DNA from: Lachnospiraceae bacterium
GTDB lineage: Bacteria > Bacillota > Clostridia > Lachnospirales > Lachnospiraceae
DNA length: 34,879 bases
Reading direction: 5' to 3'
Assembly: GCA_004552595.1 (NCBI GenBank)
Contig: SFNX01000008.1
Span: forward strand, 1-34,879
In this document: positions 1 through 7,341 of the stretch, piece after piece
Layout: the number at the start of each line of letters is the position of its first letter
How positions within the stretch are numbered: position 1 is the first letter of the stretch
Notes under the pieces: generated by a model
Told to the model about the DNA's origin: nothing
Databases searched by the model: none
Seen by the model: the letters and a program-made list of their open reading frames with translations, nothing else
Position numbers and translations under genes: made by a program

Positions 1-102
1 TTAGCTAGCATAAAATAGAGTAAAATGCTTGCTTTTTATATATCTAATTATGAGGTATTAATCTGGGTTTTAAAATCCACCCCGAAATAAAGCGGTTACC
101 GT

Positions 103-1170
103 TTAGTTTACTGTGAGAATGTAATTAGTACCTGCAAGATTCATATTTACAGTCATTTCATCATCAATGTTACTTGAAGGAATGTAAGTATAAACATATG
201 CGTGTACGGGCAAGTTTGCATCAAGATATGTGTTTCTAAAATAGCACCATATTTGACTTGCAATATATTGATATTTCCAGTTTCCATAAGTATTTCCATT
301 TATGTTTGCAACGAGTCCAGCAATAGCGTCTCCATCAACAGGCTTTTTGCTTGAGTTTAAGCATTCTACATCAAATTCAAGAACTAAAAATGCATATCCA
401 TCATCTGCAGTCCAGTAGGTTGAAGACTCTTTTGATTCTAAAACATCAGAAGTATACGCTTTGCTTAATACAATTTTCCAATCATCATTTTTTACTTCAT
501 CGCCAACGCTTATAGCCTCAGATGTTTGATCTGCATTATTTTGAGAACTATCAGGTGATGAATCAGATAAATCGGATAGATCAAGTTCCATAACCTGATA
601 AACATCATTAAGTCCCCCATTAGGTTCAGCGTATATTGTAATAGGACTTAAATCTTTTAATACGACAAGTTCCCCATATGAAACAGTTCCATTCTTTAAA
701 GCATTATTATAGAAACTAGACACTAGTTCATATTGCTCAGTTCCGTTTCCTACCCAACCAAGGCTATTATCAAGTTCGGCTCCATTTTGATAAATGGTGG
801 TTCTAAATGTGCTCTGACACTGAGCAGGCGTATCTTGTAGATTTGTGAAGTCAAATTTTAAAATAATAACATTATCATCAGGTGTAATACTGGAGTTACA
901 GGAAATTAAATCATAATCGGCTTTCTCGAAACCTACATATTTTAGATTTCCATCTTCCAATGTGAAATCAATAGATTCAACTTCATGTTCATCTTCGGAT
1001 GGCTCTGATTCAGTATCCCCTGAAACTTCCTTAATTGAGGTAGAACCATTTTCGACATCAGCTATGCTTAAAGCAGGTGAAGTAGATGGTGTACCCGTAT
1101 GATTATTGCCACAAGCACATAATGATAACATCAGGGTAATACTTAAGACTATAATAATACTCTTTTGCAT
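103..1170 (-). CDS. Secreted lipoprotein with two immunoglobulin-like DUF5067/DUF4352-type domains
   Basis: 355-aa predicted surface lipoprotein. The N-terminus is a type II signal peptide with a lipobox (LCAC, lipidated Cys20), followed by a low-complexity Ser/Thr/Glu linker to about residue 65. Two beta-rich domains follow. Residues about 66-195 resemble the DUF5067 type (measured around a 'VIILKFDFTN' strand). Residues about 220-355 resemble the DUF4352 type ('YAFLVLEFDVECLN', then a C-terminal strand 'GTNYILTVN'). Such domains are common in Firmicute lipoproteins of unknown role. It is the last of three minus-strand genes (2833 to 103) and is probably element cargo. The family assignment rests on pattern memory only; the lipoprotein nature is clear. 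Confidence 0.75.
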   Translation of the reverse strand: MQKSIIIVLSITLMLSLCACGNNHTGTPSTSPALSIADVENGSTSIKEVSGDTESEPSEDEHEVESIDFTLEDGNLKYVGFEKADYDLISCNSSITPDDNVIILKFDFTNLQDTPAQCQSTFRTTIYQNGAELDNSLGWVGNGTEQYELVSSFYNNALKNGTVSYGELVVLKDLSPITIYAEPNGGLNDVYQVMELDLSDLSDSSPDSSQNNADQTSEAISVGDEVKNDDWKIVLSKAYTSDVLESKESSTYWTADDGYAFLVLEFDVECLNSSKKPVDGDAIAGLVANINGNTYGNWKYQYIASQIWCYFRNTYLDANLPVHAYVYTYIPSSNIDDEMTVNMNLAGTNYILTVN

Positions 1171-1293
1171 AATATACCTCTTTTAATATTTATCTTAAAA
1201 AAATTATAACGCACGGATTATAACATTTCACTAAAAGTTAGAATAATACTTTATGTTATATCTCTATTGAAAATGACTATAATTAATACTACA

Positions 1294-2121
1294 TTAATTC
1301 CCCATTAAATAGTTATAATCTGACCAACAATCAGCACACCAAGTTCTATTGACACCAGCAGCATCTTTATTCGTAATCAATTTATCTACTCTTTTTTTGC
1401 AACTACTACACAGTTCACCTGATGATTTGTCTGTTCCAGGTGCTTCTTTAACATACGTATATCCTGTTCCATCACAACTGGTACATGGACCAAATTCGTA
1501 ATCATCATAACCATCCAAGGCAGCTTGCAAAGCGCTATCTCCGTAGTAGTATTTAATGCTTCCTGTGCCATTACAAAATGAACATTTAACCTTTGTAGTT
1601 GTTGAATCGTTATTATTATCTGTAGGAGAGTCAGAAGCAACATAATCAGTTTCATTAGGTTTAATATATTTGCTTTTTATTTCCTCACAATATTGAGAAC
1701 CATCCTTGCGTACCATCAACTGGTAATATGTTGAATCGTTATTCCATATTTCATAGTTTGTGCCGTTACAGAAAAAAGAAACCTCTATTTGGCACCCTTT
1801 ATAATCACAATCACTCGGTATCAAATCAGTTTTATCATAAAAACACATACGACAATCTGCCAGCAATTCGAGTTTTTCATCATCATTTAGTTCATTAAAC
1901 TTAGTGCTTACTAAGCTAAAACCATATATATCAATATTACTATATTTCCTATCAATTTCTCTTATTGTGATATCATCAACATCATGCTTTATAGTTATCT
2001 TAGATATAGCATCAACAACGGGTTGCTCTTTAGTGAAGTCAACTTTAGGTTGTTGGTTTGTACATCCTACTAATAAAGTGGTTAACAGAGTTAATATTAT
2101 TATTATATTTTTTTTCATCAT
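1294..2121 (-). CDS. Lipoprotein with DnaJ-type CxxCxGxG zinc motifs and a C-terminal zinc ribbon
   Basis: 275-aa predicted lipoprotein: signal peptide with lipobox LLVGC (lipidated Cys20). Residues about 30-150 form a domain I do not recognise. The C-terminal third is cysteine-rich: CSFCNGTG and CTSCDGTG are two CxxCxGxG motifs of the DnaJ zinc-finger type, separated by about 30 residues, and CSSCKK with WCADCW forms a further CxxC...CxxC pair. Paired CxxC motifs of this kind usually bind zinc. Having them on an exported lipoprotein is unusual, since DnaJ fingers are normally cytoplasmic. It sits between two other minus-strand cargo genes; the 123-base gap to the next gene suggests a shared or closely spaced transcript. 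Partner and role are unknown. Confidence 0.72.
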   Translation of the reverse strand: MMKKNIIIILTLLTTLLVGCTNQQPKVDFTKEQPVVDAISKITIKHDVDDITIREIDRKYSNIDIYGFSLVSTKFNELNDDEKLELLADCRMCFYDKTDLIPSDCDYKGCQIEVSFFCNGTNYEIWNNDSTYYQLMVRKDGSQYCEEIKSKYIKPNETDYVASDSPTDNNNDSTTTKVKCSFCNGTGSIKYYYGDSALQAALDGYDDYEFGPCTSCDGTGYTYVKEAPGTDKSSGELCSSCKKRVDKLITNKDAAGVNRTWCADCWSDYNYLMGN

Positions 2122-2275
2122 AAATTCCTTACTCGCTAATCTTATAAATAGAATAAAAGTAACAAAGAAAACCGTAAATTATTCCCAAGATATATACGTA
2201 AAACATAATTCACTAATATGTAGAGTTTACGCAGGCTTTCTGTTACATAAAAGGTATTATCATAAACAATTGGTA

Positions 2276-2833
2276 CTAATTCTTAAGTGGTTCTACTCCG
2301 CATTCAATTAACAATCTATTGAGATTCCGAAGCGCTGTCTCATATTTACTTTTTTTACTTATTGTTTCTGTTGCTTTTGCAGCATATTCAGCATTTGCTT
2401 TCTCAAGTTTTTGTTCTATTCGCTGATTTTCAAGCTCAGTTTGTATAACAGTAGCTGCACCTAAAAAACCAGAACCAGAAATACCGTTAGCAATACCACC
2501 GGCAACATATGGATCCTTTTTGGATTTTGCGAGTGAATTTCTATAATCATCTTTAGCCATTTCAGAAATCATAGACATTCCATATAAGCTCTTAGCATTG
2601 TTGTATTCCCTTAATAATCTATTAAATTCTTCTTCTCTGCCAGCAGCTCTAATCTTTTCCAGATTACGTTCTCTTTCTGCTGTTAGTTCTTTTTCTCTTT
2701 CTTTCTTTTTTTCTTCATCTATTGCCGCTTGCGCTTTAGCTTTAGCAGCTTTTTCGTTATCTTGAACTGATTGAAAATAGATAATAATAATAGCAAAAAC
2801 AATAGCCAATAAAAATGCTGTTCCAAATCCCAT
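2276..2833 (-). CDS. N-terminally membrane-anchored coiled-coil protein
   Basis: 185-aa protein of unknown function. Residues about 4-21 form one hydrophobic helix without a lipobox or clear cleavage site, so it looks like a signal anchor. Residues 25-65 are a strongly charged Lys/Glu/Ala helix likely to form a coiled coil. A glycine-rich patch (VAGGIANGISGSGFLG, near residues 110-125) is followed by a second amphipathic helix rich in Glu, Lys and Ala. The start has a Shine-Dalgarno sequence on the minus strand (ggaggag just above position 2833). It is the first gene of the three-gene minus-strand cargo group. I do not recognise a named family. Confidence 0.65.
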   Translation of the reverse strand: MGFGTAFLLAIVFAIIIIYFQSVQDNEKAAKAKAQAAIDEEKKKEREKELTAERERNLEKIRAAGREEEFNRLLREYNNAKSLYGMSMISEMAKDDYRNSLAKSKKDPYVAGGIANGISGSGFLGAATVIQTELENQRIEQKLEKANAEYAAKATETISKKSKYETALRNLNRLLIECGVEPLKN

Positions 2834-3034
2834 ATAAATCTCCTCCGCAGTAACTAGTATTTAATAAACATATAATACATCAAATATAGCATACGAATTA
2901 TGTTTTTTTCAATTTTGTATATGTGTCTATATTTTTTAAAAATTTTAGCTAAAAACTAGTCGAAAAAAATAAATGTCTTGTCAGTTCTTTTCAAGGATTC
3001 ATGTTAGTACTGTTATAAGCAGTAGATGATTTTA

Positions 3035-3101
3035 TACCAAGTTTGTTACCAATGTGATATAATGCAAAAGGTTGGTAATAAACTTGGTAATAAACTTGGT
3101 A
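3035..3101 (+). promoter_or_regulatory. Extended -10 promoter flanked by an inverted operator-like repeat
   Basis: TGaTATAAT at 3055-3063 is an extended -10 element with no good -35. An 18-base arm at 3035-3052 (TACCAAGTTTGTTACCAA) is the reverse complement, with one mismatch, of the arm at 3072-3089. That right arm recurs at 3084-3101 with the same 12-base unit (ttggtaataaac). The core half-site is TTGGTA/TACCAA. The arms bracket the -10 and the expected transcription start near 3070, so a bound repressor would block initiation. The winged-helix AlbA_2 protein encoded directly downstream is the obvious candidate binder (inference). Confidence 0.6.
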
Positions 3102-3107
3102 AAAAAG

Positions 3108-4487
3108 ATGAGTCTAATAGAAAAGATAAATGAATTACGTGCCTATAATGAAGAGCAGGAGTGGTTTGAATTTAAGGAAAATTGGTTTGAACCTGATACT
3201 TTAGGTGAATATGTATCGGCATTATCGAATGCAGCAGCATTTCATCATAAAGAGAAAGGTTATTTCATATGGGGCGTTAATGATGTCACACATGAAATAG
3301 TTGGAACTACATTTAACCAATATAGAGATTGCAATAAGGAACCATACCAAAACTATCTTGCGAGAAATTTATCTCCGAGTGTTAACTTTGAGTTTGAAGA
3401 AATAGAGATAGATAATAATAGAGTAGTTGTATTAGTAATTCCAGCTGCAGAAGAGATTCCTACAGCCTATAAAGAAAAGCGATATATAAGAATTGGCTCG
3501 TCGAAGGCAAATCTGAAAGATTATCCTAAACGTGAAATTCAGTTATTTAAGATACTTGATGGTAGGGTTGAGACTATAGAATCATTGCCGGCAAAGTATC
3601 AGGAACTAACATTTCAAAAGCTATTTGGTTATTATGGATCAAAGGGTATTGTTCTAAAGAATGAGACATTCGAGAAAAATCTAGGGCTTAGAAATAAAAA
3701 TGGAGATTATAATCTATTGGCTCAGTTATTATCAGATGATTCACATATACCTATTAGAGTATCTATATTTGAGGGAGAGAGCAAAGCTACTCAACTATTG
3801 TCAGTTCGTGAATTTGGTAATAACTGTTTATTATACTCATTAGATAATATCTTGCAATATGGAGATGTAATTAATATCATTCAGGCAGATGAAGAGGGGC
3901 GTGTTGTTGAACGAAAAGATGTCCCGTTATTTAATAATGATGCATTCAGAGAGGCGATAATCAATGCAATTCTTCATAATTACTGGGTATCTTGTAATGA
4001 GCCTATGATTTCTGTATTCTCTGACAGGATTGAAATATTATCAAGAGGAACGTTGGCTCCTGCACAAACTGAAGAAGGATTTTTTGCAGGAGAGTCTGTG
4101 CCTGTAAATGATAAGCTATCAGAAATATTCCTACAACTACATATAAGTGAGAAGTCTGGTAGAGGGGTGCCTAAAATTGTTGAGATATATGGTAAAGAGG
4201 CCATAACATTTAGAGAGAATTCAATAGTAGTTTCTATTCCTTTTAACAGAATTCATAAGATTGGTAGAAAAAGTGAAGTCATAGTTATAGACAGACAACC
4301 ACTTAACGCAAGACGTCAGGCTATATTGACTGAAATAGGACAAAATCCATATATAACAATAGAAGATCTGGCATCTAAGCTTGGAGTAAGTGATACAACG
4401 ATAGATAATAATATTTCATTTTTGAAAAAGAAAGGTTATATAAGGAGAAAAGGTAAAAAAGGTGGTTATTGGGAAATTATAGAGTAG
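3108..4487 (+). CDS. AlbA_2/Schlafen-type regulator with RecG-like C-terminal domain and winged helix
   Basis: 459-aa probable DNA-binding regulator. Residues about 8-130 form the AlbA_2 (Schlafen-like) domain, with the typical EWFEFKENW and GYFIWGVND stretches. The middle contains the pattern of COG2865-type proteins: FREAIINAILHNYW followed by GRGVPKIVEIYG, an HATPase_c_4-like region. The last ~70 residues are a winged helix (ARRQAILTEIGQN...LASKLGVSDTTIDNNISFLKKKGYI). These proteins are common on mobile elements as regulators. I chose the ATG at 3108 over an in-frame TTG at 3072, because the TTG is almost on top of the predicted transcription start and lies in the repeat. The Shine-Dalgarno sequence is weak either way. 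A hairpin at 4511-4541 follows the gene. Confidence 0.8.
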   Translation: MSLIEKINELRAYNEEQEWFEFKENWFEPDTLGEYVSALSNAAAFHHKEKGYFIWGVNDVTHEIVGTTFNQYRDCNKEPYQNYLARNLSPSVNFEFEEIEIDNNRVVVLVIPAAEEIPTAYKEKRYIRIGSSKANLKDYPKREIQLFKILDGRVETIESLPAKYQELTFQKLFGYYGSKGIVLKNETFEKNLGLRNKNGDYNLLAQLLSDDSHIPIRVSIFEGESKATQLLSVREFGNNCLLYSLDNILQYGDVINIIQADEEGRVVERKDVPLFNNDAFREAIINAILHNYWVSCNEPMISVFSDRIEILSRGTLAPAQTEEGFFAGESVPVNDKLSEIFLQLHISEKSGRGVPKIVEIYGKEAITFRENSIVVSIPFNRIHKIGRKSEVIVIDRQPLNARRQAILTEIGQNPYITIEDLASKLGVSDTTIDNNISFLKKKGYIRRKGKKGGYWEIIE

Positions 4488-4510
4488 GCACACGTAGTGT
4501 GATGACATAT

Positions 4511-4541
4511 AACAGGAGCTGGTTTTTAACCAGCTCCTGTT
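4511..4541. terminator. Perfect 14-bp hairpin between convergent genes
   Basis: The arms at 4511-4524 and 4528-4541 are perfect reverse complements with a 3-base loop. The hairpin lies between the plus-strand AlbA_2 gene and the minus-strand XRE gene, which converge here. There is no clear T-run on either side, so it may be an imperfect bidirectional terminator or an mRNA-end protecting structure. Confidence 0.55.
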
Positions 4542-4573
4542 GCGTTAAAAAGATATACAGTTGATAATCAACA

Positions 4574-5146
4574 CTAAGATTCACTTAACCCCTTCAGCTT
4601 CTTCATATGCTCATCCCACTCATCAGAGGAGTATGGACCATCCTGCATATTGTTAGAAATATACTTAAGCTTTTCATCAAATTCAGCACACGTTTTCAAA
4701 TAAGTAGAAGGAACATCAGAAGATGCAGGGAATCTGTTTTTGTATTCCTCAAATTCTTCTGGTGTTAATTTTCTCTTTTTTTCATTTAGCTCTTCAATAA
4801 AAGGTGTAAGTGCACCAAAATATACGGATGCAACCTTTTCTGTTTTTGTTTTTCCATTCTCACCGATGAAGTCACGATCTACAAAACAAATCTCACCGCC
4901 ATAGTTATCAATTATTCTATATAACTGATGCATAGCTCTATTAAAGTTAAGTTCTGAGAATATCAATGTCTCAGGGTCAACATCTAAAGCCTTTGCAATT
5001 TTCTCAAGTGTATCTGGCTTAGCATTTAGTCGTCCACTTTCATATTTTCTGATAGTAGAATCCTCAATTCCAATCAAATCTGCAAGTTGTTTCTGCGTCA
5101 TTTTTCTTTGAGTTCTTATTTTTTTTATAGTATATCCAACAGTCAT
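4574..5146 (-). CDS. XRE-family helix-turn-helix regulator
   Basis: 190-aa transcriptional regulator of the cI/XRE type. Residues about 5-60 are a canonical HTH_3 domain (TIKKIRTQRKMTQKQLADLIGIEDSTIRKYESG). The C-terminal 130 residues contain no peptidase (LexA-like) catalytic pattern that I can see, so it may sense by another route. It is transcribed away from xis-int, and the 365-base gap between them carries four similar repeats and a sigma-70-type promoter toward xis. It is the likely element maintenance regulator (inference from position). It reads convergently with the AlbA_2 gene. Confidence 0.85.
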   Translation of the reverse strand: MTVGYTIKKIRTQRKMTQKQLADLIGIEDSTIRKYESGRLNAKPDTLEKIAKALDVDPETLIFSELNFNRAMHQLYRIIDNYGGEICFVDRDFIGENGKTKTEKVASVYFGALTPFIEELNEKKRKLTPEEFEEYKNRFPASSDVPSTYLKTCAEFDEKLKYISNNMQDGPYSSDEWDEHMKKLKGLSES

Positions 5147-5192
5147 AGTTCTTATAAATATTGCCTTTCATAGTTGATTTTCCTTAATTTTA

Positions 5193-5304
5193 TCAAAAAA
5201 TATCTTTTAGTTAAATAGAAAAGATACAAAAACTACCTGTTAGGGGTTGACAGGTATAAAAAGTATCTGTTAATATATAAACAGAGATAAAAAGTATCTA
5301 TTAG
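5193..5304. repeat. Array of four degenerate 18-bp operator-like repeats
   Basis: Copies start at 5193, 5226, 5256 and 5287, so the steps are 33, 30 and 31 bases, about three helical turns. The consensus is approximately aAAAAgTATCTgTTAg. A short inverted half-site (AAGATAC) precedes the second copy. The array fills the divergent region between the XRE gene and xis-int and overlaps the plus-strand promoter. Candidate binders are the XRE protein or the excisionase/integrase. Confidence 0.6.
5247..5276 (+). promoter_or_regulatory. Sigma-70-type promoter toward xis-int
   Basis: TTGACA at 5247-5252 is followed after 18 bases by TAATAT at 5271-5276. Repeat copy 2 (5256-5273) lies in the spacer, so binding there would repress it. 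The remaining bases to 5511 hold no gene I can support, only short AT-rich inverted repeats around 5336-5385. They make up a long untranslated leader. Confidence 0.5.
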
Positions 5305-5511
5305 GAAACGTTAGAAGGTTAAAGTAGATGTCTTATTCCAAATAGGAATATTTTATTTCTAAAAAATCGATCAATTTTTCGAAAATTCCGCTAAATAACC
5401 ATATAGGGGGTAATTAGTACTGATACAAAAGCAGAAATGATGTGCCCACTATTGGAAGAATCTGCTAAGTAAGGGAAAAGAAAAAGCGATCAGAAAGGAG
5501 CATACATAATT

Positions 5512-5715
5512 ATGGATGACAGAAATTTTAATCAAAACAGAATACTTACAGCTAAGGATTTAGCAGCACGTCTGCAGATTGGCAGAGATAAGGCTTATGC
5601 ACTTATTAAGTTATCATCATTTCCAGCAATACAGATTGGTAGTCGCTACATTGTTACAGAGCAGGCACTAGAGGAATGGCTCAAGGCAAGCGAGTACAGA
5701 CATATTGCAGTGTAA
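5512..5715 (+). CDS. xis: Excisionase-family helix-turn-helix protein
   Basis: 67-aa small DNA-binding protein with a MerR-like HTH_17 (excisionase) domain: LTAKDLAARLQIGRDKAYALIKLSSFPAIQIGSRYIVTEQALEEWL (residues about 12-60). Such proteins bend DNA at the attachment site and bias a tyrosine integrase toward excision. The gene has a good Shine-Dalgarno sequence (aaaggag) and lies 12 bases before the integrase start, so the two are probably co-expressed. The first codon is supported by that spacing and by the usual family length. Confidence 0.85.
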   Translation: MDDRNFNQNRILTAKDLAARLQIGRDKAYALIKLSSFPAIQIGSRYIVTEQALEEWLKASEYRHIAV

Positions 5716-5727
5716 GGGGGTGAGATA

Positions 5728-6936
5728 ATGGAAAGAAGAGCTAAAGGTACAGGATATCTTATCACAAATAGTGATGGAACAAAGACACTTAGAAAAACAA
5801 TCACCAACCCAAACACAGGGGAACAGAAACGTATACAGGTAACAGCAAATAGCGAAACCGCCTGTAACAAGAAAATGGCTGCTAGAGAAAAAGAACTTGA
5901 GGAACTTTTTAAGAAGTCAGGTGTAACCCAAAATATGACTGTAACAGAGCTTTGTTATAATCATTTGAATTATAGGTTCAATAAAGGTTCTATTAAGAGA
6001 ACTACTAGGGACAGAGATGAAGATACAATTAGATGTCAAATTGAAAAATCAAAAATAGGTCATTTACAAATTGCAACAGTAACAAGTCGTGATATTGATG
6101 ATTTATTTGCTAAATTATTTTCCGAAAATAAATTGAGTGTATCTTCTATTGAAAAGGTAAAGTTTATTCTTGATCCTGCTTTTAGATGGGCAGTTGAACG
6201 TAAGGAACTATTAGAAAACCCATTTGATTCTGTTAGAGAGAATATAAACAAAAGTATTGAATCACGTAGCGCAAAAGGATCTGATGATGTAGATGTTAGA
6301 ATTTTAACATCCGAAGAGAAGGATAAGCTCTGGGAAATTGCTTCGGCTAAGTGGTTAAATGGCAAGTACAAATATTTAGGTGGACTTCATTTTAAGTTTC
6401 TAGTTGAGACAGGTCTTCGAGTTGGCGAATGGATTGCTCTTAGATGGGAAGACTACGATTTTGAAAACAGAATACTTACAGTTGACAAATGTCGACATCT
6501 CGTAAAGGCTAAAGAAGGTGAGATAGAGACAGAAATTAAATATGTTGCCTATGAGGGTGATACAAAGAATAAAAAATCAAGAAATCTTTCATTGTCAGAA
6601 AAGGCAGATAGTGTGTTAAGAGAAATATATGAATTGTCACCATACAAAAAGTCTACGGACTATATTTGCCTAACCAAAACAGGAAGCAATTATACGGCAA
6701 CGTCTATGGAAGACATTGTAAATACTTTATACAGAAAAGCAGGTATAAAGGATTACGTATCAGGATTACATATTTTAAGACGTACTTTTGCTACAGAACT
6801 ATTTGATAAGGGATATCCAATTAAAAGAATTGCAGAATATCTTGGAGATGATGAATCTACTGTTGTCAGGTATTACGTTGCGGCAAGAAAAACAAAAGAA
6901 GTTGGTGGCAAGCGTATAGCAGTAGTAGAGTTGTAA
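5728..6936 (+). CDS. int: Tyrosine recombinase / site-specific integrase
   Basis: 402-aa phage/Tn916-type integrase. The N-terminal ~60 residues form an arm-type DNA-binding domain, residues 70-170 a SAM-like core-binding domain, and residues 190-395 the catalytic domain. Visible catalytic positions are Arg231 (TGLRVGEW), a Lys around 281-283, His348-x-x-Arg351 (HILRRTF) and the Tyr382/Tyr383 pair as nucleophile. The usual LGH motif reads LGDD here (Asp374), a substitution of the histidine III position seen in some subfamilies. The gene starts after a strong gggggtgag site and ends 114 bases before the attachment-site region, as expected for an integrase acting on the neighbouring tRNA-Gln end. 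Confidence 0.93.
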   Translation: MERRAKGTGYLITNSDGTKTLRKTITNPNTGEQKRIQVTANSETACNKKMAAREKELEELFKKSGVTQNMTVTELCYNHLNYRFNKGSIKRTTRDRDEDTIRCQIEKSKIGHLQIATVTSRDIDDLFAKLFSENKLSVSSIEKVKFILDPAFRWAVERKELLENPFDSVRENINKSIESRSAKGSDDVDVRILTSEEKDKLWEIASAKWLNGKYKYLGGLHFKFLVETGLRVGEWIALRWEDYDFENRILTVDKCRHLVKAKEGEIETEIKYVAYEGDTKNKKSRNLSLSEKADSVLREIYELSPYKKSTDYICLTKTGSNYTATSMEDIVNTLYRKAGIKDYVSGLHILRRTFATELFDKGYPIKRIAEYLGDDESTVVRYYVAARKTKEVGGKRIAVVEL

Positions 6937-6982
6937 AATAATTAATTATTTTAGATTATAAGTATAAAAAAATGAAAAAAAA

Positions 6983-7028
6983 TATAGTGATGTCTATAGT
7001 GATGTCACTAAATGAGAATAAATGAGAA
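6983..7028. repeat. Two tandem repeats beside the attachment site
   Basis: A 12-base unit (tatagtgatgtc) is perfectly duplicated at 6983-6994 and 6995-7006. A 10-base unit (taaatgagaa) is duplicated at 7009-7018 and 7019-7028. They lie between the int stop codon and the tRNA fragment, where integrases of this type bind arm sites. Arm-site function is inferred from position. Confidence 0.5.
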
Positions 7029-7050
7029 AGCCCATAAATACTGAGCTTTC

Positions 7051-7111
7051 AGGGCAAACCCAAACGGACTCTGACTCCGTCATTGTGAAGGTTCGAATCC
7101 TTCTAGCCCTG
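7051..7111 (+). pseudogene. tRNA-Gln(CTG) 3' fragment lacking the D arm; attachment site
   Basis: Anticodon stem 7064-7068/7076-7080, loop CTCTGAC with anticodon CTG at 7071-7073, T stem 7087-7091/7099-7103 with loop TTCGAAT, and the acceptor 3' strand TAGCCCT at 7104-7110 with G at 7111. This matches the 3' part of a tRNA-Gln. The normal 5' acceptor and D arm are absent: upstream is AGGGCAA (7051-7057), which could pair with six of seven acceptor bases, but then only six bases to the anticodon stem. I read it as the att core left by integration, not a working tRNA. Confidence 0.7.
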
Positions 7112-7118
7112 CTAGATA

Positions 7119-7152
7119 CCTCAGTAGATAATGGTTTCTACTGGGGTTTTTT
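7119..7152 (+). terminator. Rho-independent terminator (old tRNA-Gln terminator)
   Basis: A 10-bp stem (7119-7128 with 7137-7146, one G-T pair), an 8-base loop and a TTTTTT run at 7147-7152. Placed just after the tRNA fragment, it is probably the terminator of the original tRNA gene. Confidence 0.85.
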
Positions 7153-7217
7153 ATTATGCTTTGGGATTATATGTTGCCTATAGATTATTTACGCTTGTTT
7201 AACATGAGATTACGACA

Positions 7218-7245
7218 TAAAGATTTGTTGTTAATAAACCGATAC
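7218..7245 (+). promoter_or_regulatory. Sigma-28 (flagellar)-type promoter
   Basis: TAAA at 7218-7221, a 16-base spacer, then ACCGATAC at 7238-7245. The flagellar sigma consensus is TAAA-N15-GCCGATAT. Expected start is near 7252, about 90 bases before the gene at 7342. The rest of the gap between int and this gene (6937-7341) holds only the att region and terminator. Confidence 0.7.
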
Positions 7246-7341
7246 AATTAATAGCTTAATCACAACATAGAATACAAATACTATATCTATTTTTGTAAGA
7301 GTGAAAAGGATTTCGAATTTATAGTTAATGGGGAAATAACA

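Larger units (their letters stand above)
1..7111. mobile_element. Integrative element, int-proximal end (left end outside window)
   Basis: The genes from about 103 to 6936 behave as one integrated element: cargo lipoproteins, an AlbA_2 regulator, an XRE regulator, an excisionase and a tyrosine integrase reading toward a tRNA-Gln 3' fragment at 7064-7111. In tRNA-targeting elements one end carries a restored intact tRNA and the other keeps only the displaced 3' part. Here the fragment lies right of int in plus orientation, so the intact tRNA-Gln is predicted left of position 1. The att core and the order xis-int-att are visible; the extent and any conjugation genes are not. The AT-rich cargo has no link to the backbone genes further right. 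Boundaries are inferred. Confidence 0.7.

Noticed and set aside
1386..1655. Reading frame on the minus strand with Leu/Gln-rich product
   Set aside because: It is an out-of-frame shadow of the zinc-motif lipoprotein gene and has no ribosome site or recognisable product.
1904..2311. 135-codon plus-strand frame with hydrophobic stretches
   Set aside because: Lies antisense to the start of the lipoprotein gene; the hydrophobic codons mirror the AT-rich signal-peptide region. No ribosome site was found.
3072..3107. TTG start 12 codons upstream for the AlbA_2 gene
   Set aside because: It lies inside the repeat array, practically at the predicted transcription start, and adds repeat-encoded residues (VINLVINLV) atypical of the family.
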